Positions 1 through 5,591 of a stretch of DNA of 14,215 nt are shown here, one piece after another. Positions within the stretch are counted from its first letter, which is position 1. Each line of letters opens with the position of its first letter. Both the position numbers and the translations under genes were made by a program. The notes below the pieces were generated by a model that did not search any database, was not told where the DNA came from, and saw only the letters and a list, made by a program, of their open reading frames with translations. Source of the stretch: Rhodospirillaceae bacterium (lineage in GTDB: Bacteria > Pseudomonadota > Alphaproteobacteria > SP197); the NCBI GenBank assembly GCA_018700655.1, contig JABIUG010000417.1, forward strand, positions 1 through 14,215, given 5' to 3'.

Positions 1-548
1 AACGGGCCGCCGGATGCCGTCAGGATCAATTTTTCCACGGTATCGACACGGTCGAACTCAAAGACCTGATGAATCGCGTTGTGTTCCGAATCGACCGGTA
101 ACACCGTACTGCCGCTGCGCTGGGCCTCATCCATGAAGATCTTGCCCGCGCAAACCAGCGCTTCCTTGTTTGCCAGTGCGACAATCGCTCCACGGCGGAC
201 AGCCGTCAGCGTGGGAGCAAGCCCGGCAGCCCCGACAATCGCGGCCATAACCCATTCGGCCGGCCGCGCGGCCGCTTCGTCCAGCGCACCCTCACCTGCT
301 CCACACGCGATATCTGTGCCGCTGAGAGCAGCCTTGAGGTCGCCATAGAGTGCGGGGTCGCCGATCGCTGCGAACCGTGCGCCCAGGTCCCTGGCGAGCC
401 CGGCAAGGGCATCGACACTGGTGTTTGCAGTAATAGCTTCCACCTGGAAGGCACCATTGCCGCGTTTCAGAAGGTCGACCGTACTTTCGCCGACCGATCC
501 GGTCGCTCCAAGGATCGAGACCGAGCGTGGGCTAACAGAATCAGCCAC
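1..548 (-). CDS. dxr: 1-deoxy-D-xylulose-5-phosphate reductoisomerase, 3' end cut by window edge
   Basis: DXR (IspC) converts 1-deoxy-D-xylulose 5-phosphate to 2-C-methyl-D-erythritol 4-phosphate with NADPH, the committed step of the MEP isoprenoid pathway, in the cytoplasm. About 182 N-terminal residues are present and the remaining half lies beyond position 1. Seen: the NADPH-binding loop GATGSVG at residues 14-20, an ALANKEAL segment, and the metal-site motif VDSEHNAI with Asp153 and Glu155, matching the Asp/Glu metal ligands known in E. coli DXR (150 and 152). The last readable residues are LTASGGP. The start is GTG at 548-546; no in-frame ATG lies nearby, and an AGGAGG sits 5 nt upstream. 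The start overlaps the cdsA stop by 8 nt (GTGGCTGA), so translation is probably coupled. Its product feeds the isoprenoid precursors used by UppS, encoded two genes upstream. Identification is secure. Confidence 0.96.
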   Translation of the reverse strand, partial: MADSVSPRSVSILGATGSVGESTVDLLKRGNGAFQVEAITANTSVDALAGLARDLGARFAAIGDPALYGDLKAALSGTDIACGAGEGALDEAAARPAEWVMAAIVGAAGLAPTLTAVRRGAIVALANKEALVCAGKIFMDEAQRSGSTVLPVDSEHNAIHQVFEFDRVDTVEKLILTASGGP

Positions 549-1401
549 CCATACCTCCTGTGGCAAAGGCGACAAAGGTTACAACGATGACCAGAACGGG
601 AGCAGCAATGACCAGAGAATCAAGGCGGTCCATGACGCCGCCGTGCCCGGGAATGAGTGTGCCGCTATCCTTCACCTTGAAGCGGCGTTTCAGTGCTGAC
701 TGCAGCAGGTCGCCGACTTGAGCCGCGACGGACACAATGGCGGCAAAAATGGCGGCGCGCTCCACGTCTGCCTGGATCAAACTGGCAAACAGTACGCCCA
801 GCACCATGGCAACGAACAGGCCGCCCAGAGCACCGCTCCAGGTCTTGCCAGGGCTGATCGACGGCGCGAGCTTGACGCCGCCAACCAGACGACCCACGGC
901 ATAGGCGCCGCTGTCGGTCGCCCAGACCACGAAAAAGAGCCACAAGATCGGTTTGCCACCACCATCAGCCGCCTGCCACAAGATGGGTTCTCCGCCGCCC
1001 TCGGCCGAGCGTATCCAGATCAGGGCCGCCAGCGGTATCGTGGCGTAAAGTGTGCCGGCCGCGCCCCACAGGCCTCCCTGACCGCCCCTTTGGACCATCG
1101 AGAACATAGCTGTGCCGACCGAGCCCATCACCACGACATAGAGTGCCAGAACAATCTCGCCTTGCACGGCAATGGCGATCCAGGTGCCGACAACGGCCGC
1201 GACCGCCGCCCACTTGCCTGGTGCGCGCGTGATGGTGAACCATTCATGGGTCACCGCGAGTGTCAGAACAAGGACCCAGCCGGCAAACCACCAGCTGCCC
1301 AGGATCGCTGTCGCGATGCTCACGGTCGCGAGGACGGCTCCGGAGAGCAGCCTCAGACCGAGCTCGGACCCAGCTTTTTCAAGAAACCGCAACTTCACCA
1401 T
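541..1401 (-). CDS. cdsA: Phosphatidate cytidylyltransferase (CDP-diacylglycerol synthase)
   Basis: CdsA is an integral inner-membrane enzyme that makes CDP-diacylglycerol from phosphatidic acid and CTP, the precursor of bacterial phospholipids. The protein is strongly hydrophobic with several membrane segments. Residues 235-262 carry the full family signature: SALKRRFKVKD, then a GHGG and a DRLDS with its conserved Asp residues. I place the start at ATG 1401 (286 residues, normal for the family), overlapping the uppS stop by 23 nt. In-frame ATGs at 1428, 1440 and 1482 would only lengthen the overlap, and none has a clear Shine-Dalgarno, so the exact start is uncertain. An oddity is a 12-residue tandem duplication at about residues 132-154 (SAEGGGEPILW then AADGGGKPILW), just before the VVWATDSGAY segment. 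The gene sits between uppS and dxr in a common alphaproteobacterial order. Confidence 0.95.
   Translation of the reverse strand: MVKLRFLEKAGSELGLRLLSGAVLATVSIATAILGSWWFAGWVLVLTLAVTHEWFTITRAPGKWAAVAAVVGTWIAIAVQGEIVLALYVVVMGSVGTAMFSMVQRGGQGGLWGAAGTLYATIPLAALIWIRSAEGGGEPILWQAADGGGKPILWLFFVVWATDSGAYAVGRLVGGVKLAPSISPGKTWSGALGGLFVAMVLGVLFASLIQADVERAAIFAAIVSVAAQVGDLLQSALKRRFKVKDSGTLIPGHGGVMDRLDSLVIAAPVLVIVVTFVAFATGGMGG
554..559 (-). promoter_or_regulatory. Ribosome binding site that fixes the dxr GTG start
   Basis: A perfect AGGAGG (read on the minus strand, 559 to 554) lies inside the last codons of cdsA, 5 nt before the GTG at 548. It supports the GTG start of dxr, for which no in-frame ATG is available. 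Confidence 0.75.
940..1008 (-). repeat. Imperfect tandem duplication inside cdsA, 36-bp period
   Basis: The segments 940-972 and 976-1008 are direct repeats offset by 36 bp. The core 939-969 matches 975-1005 at 24 of 31 bases by eye. In protein they give SAEGGGEPILW and AADGGGKPILW, 8 of 11 residues identical. Most base differences are third-position or conservative, so the duplication is not recent. It remains in frame and adds about 12 residues to a loop before a membrane segment. Confidence 0.8.
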
Positions 1402-2116
1402 ATCGCCGATCACGCTTTTGATATTCATCGAGGGCCGCATCAAGATCGGCGCGACCGAAATCGGGCCAAAGCACCGGGGCAAAAACTAGCTCGGCATAGG
1501 CTCCTTGCCAGGCAAGGAAGTTGCTCAAGCGTTGTTCCCCGCTGGTTCGGATGATGAGGTCTGGATCGGGAATGTTCTTTGTGTCGAGGCGTGCGGTGAT
1601 CAGGGCCTCGTCGATCGCGTCGGGCGAAATGCGCCCCTGTGCGATGTCCTGGCCCAGACTGCGCATGGCACGGACAATCTCGTCACGAGCGCCGTAATTC
1701 AAGGCGACCGTGACACACAATCGATCACCTTTTGCTGTCTGTTGCTCGGCATGGCTCATGATTTCCAGGATATCGGGCGCCAGACCGGTACGGTCGCCGA
1801 TGAAGCCCAGCCGAATGCCGCGGCCCTTGAGGTGTGAAATTTCCTTCTTCAGGTAAAATCGCAGCAGTCCCATCAGGTCATCGACTTCCTGTTCGGGCCT
1901 GCGCCAATTCTCTGAAGAAAAGGCGAAGATCGTCAGATGGCCGATACCCAGGTCGATGCAGGCCTTGAGCGTGCGCCGCACAGCTTCTGCGCCAGCCTGA
2001 TGGCCGGCAGCCCTGGGCAGGCCACGAAGTTTCGCCCAGCGACCGTTGCCATCCATGATGACAGCAACATGATTAGGAATACGCGCTTCGTGTTCGGATT
2101 GTTCGACTGCGACCAC
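1379..2116 (-). CDS. uppS: Undecaprenyl diphosphate synthase (cis-prenyltransferase)
   Basis: UppS condenses isopentenyl diphosphate onto farnesyl diphosphate to build undecaprenyl diphosphate, the lipid carrier for peptidoglycan and surface polysaccharides. Seen: NHVAVIMDGNGRWAK with the catalytic Asp at residue 22, RGLPRAAGHQAG, the FAFSSENW block, and the C-terminal IIRTSGEQRLSNFLAWQGAY block. All are family hallmarks in the usual order. I chose GTG at 2116-2114, giving 245 residues (usual about 245-253). It begins 7 nt after the frr stop, with an AGGT about 10 nt upstream. The reading frame is open further upstream, to an ATG at 2188, but that stretch is Arg/Ser/Pro-rich shadow of frr and does not look like the family. 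The C-terminus (YQKRDRRYG) is normal and overlaps the start of cdsA by 23 nt. The call is firm and the start moderately so. Confidence 0.96.
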   Translation of the reverse strand: MVAVEQSEHEARIPNHVAVIMDGNGRWAKLRGLPRAAGHQAGAEAVRRTLKACIDLGIGHLTIFAFSSENWRRPEQEVDDLMGLLRFYLKKEISHLKGRGIRLGFIGDRTGLAPDILEIMSHAEQQTAKGDRLCVTVALNYGARDEIVRAMRSLGQDIAQGRISPDAIDEALITARLDTKNIPDPDLIIRTSGEQRLSNFLAWQGAYAELVFAPVLWPDFGRADLDAALDEYQKRDRRYGEVAVS

Positions 2117-2123
2117 GATAACG

Positions 2124-2681
2124 TCAGACCTGCATGATTTCGGCCTGCTTGGCCTCGAGCAGTTCGTCAACCTTGGCGACCTCGGCATCTGTCAGGGTCT
2201 GGATCTCGTCGGAGCTGCGGTGCTGCTCGTCCTGCGATATCTCGCTGTCCTTTTCCATGCGTTTGAGTGTGTCCATACCGTCGCGGCGGACATTCCGGAT
2301 CGCAACCTTTCCCTGTTCGGCATATTTGCCGGCGATGCGCGTGAGATCTGTACGTCGTTCCTCATCAAGCTGGGGAATCGGTACGCGCACAGCCTGGCCG
2401 TCTGTCTGGGGATTGAGGCCCAGGCCAGCGTCACGGATGGCCTTTTCGACAGCTCTGACCTGCCCCTTGTCCCAAACCTGTACGGTCAGAAGGCGCGGTT
2501 CAGGCGCGCTGACACTGCCGACCTGGTTGAGCGGCAGTTCACTGCCATAGGCTTCAACCATGATCGGATCGAGCAGGCTGACCGAGGCCCGACCGGTACG
2601 AAGGCCGGCGAACTCTTTCTTGAGAACCTCCAGGGCGCCTTCCATGCGCCGCTTGAGATCCTTCATGATTGCATCAGTCAT
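2124..2681 (-). CDS. frr: Ribosome recycling factor
   Basis: RRF splits post-termination ribosomes together with EF-G so that subunits can be reused. The 185-residue length is exactly typical. Residues 1-35 (MTDAIMKDLKRRMEGALEVL, then LRTGRAS) start the long three-helix bundle. The middle part with VRVPIPQLDEERR forms the second domain, and the C-terminal region returns to charged helices with VRRDGMD. The ATG at 2681 overlaps the pyrH stop by 8 nt (ATGACTGA). It has a strong AAGGAG 6 nt upstream (2693-2688) inside the pyrH 3' end. The pairing of pyrH with frr is one of the most conserved in bacteria. Confidence 0.98.
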   Translation of the reverse strand: MTDAIMKDLKRRMEGALEVLKKEFAGLRTGRASVSLLDPIMVEAYGSELPLNQVGSVSAPEPRLLTVQVWDKGQVRAVEKAIRDAGLGLNPQTDGQAVRVPIPQLDEERRTDLTRIAGKYAEQGKVAIRNVRRDGMDTLKRMEKDSEISQDEQHRSSDEIQTLTDAEVAKVDELLEAKQAEIMQV

Positions 2682-3408
2682 TGCTCTCTCCTTCGGTGAT
2701 CAACGTATAACGGCCTTCACCGGTCAACGCTGCCGCCAAACCGCCTTCTTCGTGCAACGAAAAGACCAAAACCGGCAACGCGTTGTCACGGGCAAGCGAG
2801 ATCGCCGCCGCGTCCATCACCTTGAGGTTTCGCGCCAATATCTCGGTATAGGTCAGGTTGTCGTATCGAACAGCGTTTGGATCTGTTTTCGGATCGGCAG
2901 AATAGACTCCATCGACCTGTGTGGCTTTCAAAAAAGCACCACAGCCCATTTCAATCGCCCGCAGGGCTGCTGCCGTATCGGTTGTGAAGAAGGGATTGCC
3001 GGTGCCGGCCGCGAAGATGACCACCCGCCCCTTCTCCATATGTGCCACGGCACGCGGGCGGACATAAGGTTCGCACACAGTTGGCATGGGGATCGCCGAC
3101 TGCACCCGAGCCTCAATTCCAGCGCGCTTGAGTGCGTTTTCAAGCGCCAAAGCGTTAATCACGGTCGCGAGCATACCCATGTAGTCGGCCGTTGCGCGCT
3201 CCATGCCCTGTGCGGCACCGGCAACGCCGCGGAAGATGTTGCCCCCGCCCACGACCAGGCCGATTTCCGCCCCGAGTTCGGCAGCCTTGACGATATCGAC
3301 CGCGATGCGGTCGACCTGCCCGGGATCAACACCATAAGAGCGATCCCCGAGCAGGGCTTCGCCCGATATCTTGATCAACACACGCTTGTAGCGCAGTTGC
3401 GTTGCCAT
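2674..3408 (-). CDS. pyrH: Uridylate kinase (UMP kinase)
   Basis: PyrH phosphorylates UMP to UDP with ATP, feeding all pyrimidine nucleotides; it is a cytoplasmic hexamer of the amino-acid-kinase fold. Of 244 residues, the key blocks are LIKISGEALLG (11-21), the glycine-rich VVGGGNIFRG (52-61), DYMGMLATVINA (75-86), the nucleotide loop AAGTGNPFFTTDTAAALRA (133-151) and VDGVYSADPKTDPNA (165-179). Length is normal. The start is ATG 3408; only a weak AGG lies just upstream. The gene begins 119 nt after the tsf stop and after the intrinsic terminator at 3467-3498, so the pyrH-frr-uppS-cdsA-dxr run is either read through from rpsB-tsf or has its own promoter, which I cannot identify convincingly in 3409-3466. 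Confidence 0.98.
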   Translation of the reverse strand: MATQLRYKRVLIKISGEALLGDRSYGVDPGQVDRIAVDIVKAAELGAEIGLVVGGGNIFRGVAGAAQGMERATADYMGMLATVINALALENALKRAGIEARVQSAIPMPTVCEPYVRPRAVAHMEKGRVVIFAAGTGNPFFTTDTAAALRAIEMGCGAFLKATQVDGVYSADPKTDPNAVRYDNLTYTEILARNLKVMDAAAISLARDNALPVLVFSLHEEGGLAAALTGEGRYTLITEGESND

Positions 3409-3466
3409 GCGCCTGACCCCAGTCCGTTTAGTTTTGGCCTTCAGACCGTGAACTTACCTCAAACAG

Positions 3467-3498
3467 AAACGGCCCGCCTAACGAAAGGCGGGCCGTTT
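3467..3498 (-). terminator. Strong intrinsic terminator downstream of tsf
   Basis: A perfect 13-bp inverted repeat (AAACGGCCCGCCT and AGGCGGGCCGTTT) flanks a 6-nt loop (TTCGTT as RNA-sense DNA). Read on the minus strand it lies about 30 nt after the tsf stop and 58 nt before pyrH. The 3' arm ends in GTTT followed by CTGTTTG, a broken T-rich tail. The stem is very GC-rich and stable. Being partly symmetrical it could act on either strand, but only minus-strand genes are present. It probably ends or attenuates the rpsB-tsf transcript. Confidence 0.85.
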
Positions 3499-3527
3499 GA
3501 TCGTTATGCTGTTGGTTAACCCTGCAA

Positions 3528-4463
3528 TCAAGAAGCGCCGGCCACCGCAGCAACCTCTGCAGCAAAATCTTCTTCTTTCTTGTCGATACCTTCACCCAGG
3601 CCGTAACGCACGAAACCGGCGACGGTCACGGGGGTGCCGAGATCCTTCGAAGCCTGTTCCAGGACCTGGCTGATGCGATTTTCACCGTCAATCACGAAGA
3701 CCTGCTCGGCCAAAACGACCTCTTCGTAGTATTTGCGCAGGCGGCCTTCGACCATCTTCTCGATGATGTTCTCGGGCTTGCCCGATTCACGTGCCTGCTC
3801 GGCCAGAACGGTGCGCTCGCGCTCCACCAGCTCGGGGTCGAGATCGGCAGTAGAAACCGCCTCGGGCTTGGTCGCTGCAACGTGCATGGCGAGCTGCCTC
3901 GCCAATTCACCGAGCTTGCCGGCATCGCCATCCGACTGCAGGGCGACGATAACCGCGATCTTGCCAAGGCCAGGTGCAATTGCGGAATGGATGTAACCGG
4001 CAACAACGCCGCTGGTCACAGACAGCGATGCCGTGCGACGCAGCTGCAGATTCTCGCCAATCGTGGCGACATGGTTGGTCAGGACTTCCTGGACCGTACC
4101 GTCTGCGACCGGATAGGCCATGCCGGCGAGGTTCGCCAGATCGCCATTGGCCTGGAGAGCGAGACCAGCGCAGTCGCTGACGAAACCCTGAAAGGTCTCG
4201 TTGCGCGCCACAAAATCAGTCTCGGCATTGATCTCGATGACCGCACCGTTGAGGCCGTCGCTCGATGTCGCCAGGCCGACAAGGCCATCGGCAGCGACGC
4301 GCCCAGCCTTCTTGGCGGCAGCAGCCAGGCCTTTGGTGCGGAGCCAATCGACTGCGACCTCCATGTCGCCATCGGCTTCACCGAGTGCCTTCTTGCAATC
4401 CATCATGCCCGCGCCGGACTTTTCGCGCAGTTCCTTGACCTGCGCAGCCGTAATCTGAGCCAT
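3528..4463 (-). CDS. tsf: Translation elongation factor Ts
   Basis: EF-Ts is the nucleotide exchange factor that recycles EF-Tu-GDP to EF-Tu-GTP. The 311-residue protein begins with the UBA-like N-terminal domain (MAQITAAQVKELREKSGAGM, followed by DCKKAL). It carries the diagnostic EF-Tu contact motif TDFVARN at residues 82-88, followed by the duplicated core domain and a coiled-coil-like segment. The C-terminus is a short Ala-rich tail. The start is ATG 4463, with a purine-rich GGAGAATAGGAAG upstream. The gene follows rpsB after 59 nt, the classic S2/EF-Ts pair, and is followed by the terminator at 3467-3498. Confidence 0.98.
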   Translation of the reverse strand: MAQITAAQVKELREKSGAGMMDCKKALGEADGDMEVAVDWLRTKGLAAAAKKAGRVAADGLVGLATSSDGLNGAVIEINAETDFVARNETFQGFVSDCAGLALQANGDLANLAGMAYPVADGTVQEVLTNHVATIGENLQLRRTASLSVTSGVVAGYIHSAIAPGLGKIAVIVALQSDGDAGKLGELARQLAMHVAATKPEAVSTADLDPELVERERTVLAEQARESGKPENIIEKMVEGRLRKYYEEVVLAEQVFVIDGENRISQVLEQASKDLGTPVTVAGFVRYGLGEGIDKKEEDFAAEVAAVAGAS

Positions 4464-4481
4464 ACTTCCTATTCTCCGTCT

Positions 4482-4499
4482 GAGGGAATCTCTTCCCCC
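4482..4499 (-). other. Small RNA hairpin with GAGA tetraloop in the rpsB-tsf spacer
   Basis: In the transcript the spacer contains GGGGGAA-GAGA-TTCCCTC: a 7-bp stem with one G-U wobble, closed by a GNRA-type loop. It ends 18 nt before the tsf ATG. There is no T tract after it, so it is not an intrinsic terminator. It might influence tsf translation or RNA stability, or be chance. Confidence 0.35.
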
Positions 4500-4522
4500 G
4501 CCATTGCTCGACCGTGACGCCT

Positions 4523-5440
4523 TCAGGCGCCAGCCTGGTCCTTGGTCTCTTCAGCGACTGCCGCGGCGGCTTCCTCAACAGGAGCAGCTTCAACGGGAGC
4601 TGCCGCTTCGGCCGGTGCCGCTTCAACGGGAGCTGCCGGTGCGGCCTCGGGGGCAGCTGCCGCCTCGGCCGGTGCCGCTTCCACAGCGACTTCGGCAACC
4701 ACGGTTTCTTCGACAACGTCCTGTGCACCGATATCCTGGCCAGAGGCCGTCATCTCGGCCTGGATGCCGTCTAGGGCTGCACCGGAAACCAACTCGCAAT
4801 AGAGCGAGACGGCGCGGATGGCGTCATCGTTGCCCGGAATGACGAGGTCGATGTTGTCGGGATTGCTGTTCGAATCGACAATCGCAACCATCGGAATACC
4901 AAGCTTCTTGGCTTCGGCAATCGCGATGTCTTCCTTGTTGGTGTCGATAATGAAGAGGATGTCGGGCAGACCCGCCATGTCCTTGATGCCACCCAACGCA
5001 CGCTCCAGCTTGTCGCGTTCGCGGGTCAGGCGAAGAATTTCCTTCTTCGTGATACCGGCATTTTCATCGGAAAGACGCTCATCAAGTTCGCGCAGCCGCC
5101 GAATGGAGTTCGACACGGTTTTCCAGTTCGTCAGCATGCCGCCAAGCCAGCGGTGGTTGACGAAATACTGGCCGCATCGACGCGCTGCCTCGGCAACGGG
5201 TTCCTGTGCCTGGCGTTTGGTGCCGACAAACAGCACACGACCGCCGCCGGCAACAATGTCACGGATCTGCTGCAGGGCATGGCGCAGGAGCGGCACGGTC
5301 TGCTGAAGATCGATGATGTGAACGTCGTTACGGGCGCCGAAGATGTAAGTTTCCATCTTCGGATTCCAGCGTCGTGTCTGGTGACCGAAATGAACGCCTG
5401 CTTCCAGAAGCTGACGCATAGTAAATTGCGGCATCGCCAT
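4523..5440 (-). CDS. rpsB: Small-subunit ribosomal protein uS2 with long Ala/Pro/Glu tail
   Basis: S2 is a 30S ribosomal protein needed for binding of S1. The core is clear: GVHFGHQTRRWNPKM (15-29), LFVGTKRQAQEP (70-81), HRWLGGMLTNWK (96-107), and the LPDILFIIDTNKE and GIPMVAIVDSNSNPD blocks. The start is ATG 5440 (305 residues), preceded by AAGGAG at 5455-5450 with 9-nt spacing. A second in-frame ATG at 5434 is too far from this site, and the frame remains open upstream to 5497 but that stretch is unlike S2. E. coli S2 has 241 residues; here about 64 extra residues (242-305) form a low-complexity tail built of AAPAEA/APVEA units, whose DNA contains internal repeats. Such tails are known in other alphaproteobacterial S2 proteins, but this one is long. 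A candidate promoter lies at 5563-5591. Confidence 0.98.
   Translation of the reverse strand: MAMPQFTMRQLLEAGVHFGHQTRRWNPKMETYIFGARNDVHIIDLQQTVPLLRHALQQIRDIVAGGGRVLFVGTKRQAQEPVAEAARRCGQYFVNHRWLGGMLTNWKTVSNSIRRLRELDERLSDENAGITKKEILRLTRERDKLERALGGIKDMAGLPDILFIIDTNKEDIAIAEAKKLGIPMVAIVDSNSNPDNIDLVIPGNDDAIRAVSLYCELVSGAALDGIQAEMTASGQDIGAQDVVEETVVAEVAVEAAPAEAAAAPEAAPAAPVEAAPAEAAAPVEAAPVEEAAAAVAEETKDQAGA
4587..4681 (-). repeat. Internal repeats encoding the S2 C-terminal tail
   Basis: A 19-bp segment at 4587-4605 recurs exactly at 4620-4638 (33-bp offset, 11 codons). A 26-bp segment at 4599-4624 recurs with one mismatch at 4656-4681 (57-bp offset, 19 codons). All offsets are multiples of three, so the repeats add in-frame APVEAAPAEA-type units. 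The pattern suggests growth by slippage or unequal exchange. Confidence 0.85.
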
Positions 5441-5449
5441 GGATGTCGT

Positions 5450-5455
5450 CTCCTT
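5450..5455 (-). promoter_or_regulatory. Ribosome binding site of rpsB
   Basis: AAGGAG 9 nt before ATG 5440. It decides between the two in-frame ATGs (5440 and 5434) in favour of the upstream one. Confidence 0.7.
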
Positions 5456-5562
5456 CTCCGGTTGTACCTCCGCGGACAGAACCAGCAAGGCTGGCACCGG
5501 ACGGCAAGGACGAGAACGCCCTGGAGCCTGTGGTCCGCGTGTGGATTTAAGTTAACAGGCGG

Positions 5563-5591
5563 CTTTTAGCGCGCGCCCACCGCCGTTTCAA
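5563..5591 (-). promoter_or_regulatory. Candidate sigma-70-type promoter for rpsB-tsf
   Basis: On the minus strand, TTGAAA (5591-5586) and TAAAAG (5568-5563) are separated by exactly 17 bp, matching the -35 and -10 consensus at 5 of 6 and 4 of 6 positions. It overlaps the last codons and stop of dnaE. Transcription would start near 5556 and leave a leader of roughly 115 nt before rpsB, room for the S2 feedback control known in other bacteria. I could not recognise a specific leader structure. This is inference from sequence match only. Confidence 0.4.

Noticed and set aside
718..1554. Plus-strand open frame of about 278 codons opposite cdsA and the end of uppS
   Set aside because: Composition (His, Arg, Asp, Gln) is that of a shadow frame of a membrane-protein gene, with no domain or upstream ribosome binding site noted.
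3409..3466. Possible pyrH promoter TTCACG-16-TAAACG
   Set aside because: Only 4 of 6 and 3 of 6 consensus matches with 16-bp spacing; too weak to call.
2560..3519. Long plus-strand open frame of about 319 codons opposite pyrH and the tsf-pyrH spacer
   Set aside because: It lies antisense to a certain gene, is rich in His, Arg, Cys and Gln as GC-rich shadows are, shows no recognisable domain, and runs through the terminator hairpin.
5481..5496. CCAGC-AAG-GCTGG inverted repeat in the rpsB leader as a regulatory stem
   Set aside because: Five base pairs with a 3-nt loop, not extendable; not enough to claim a structure.
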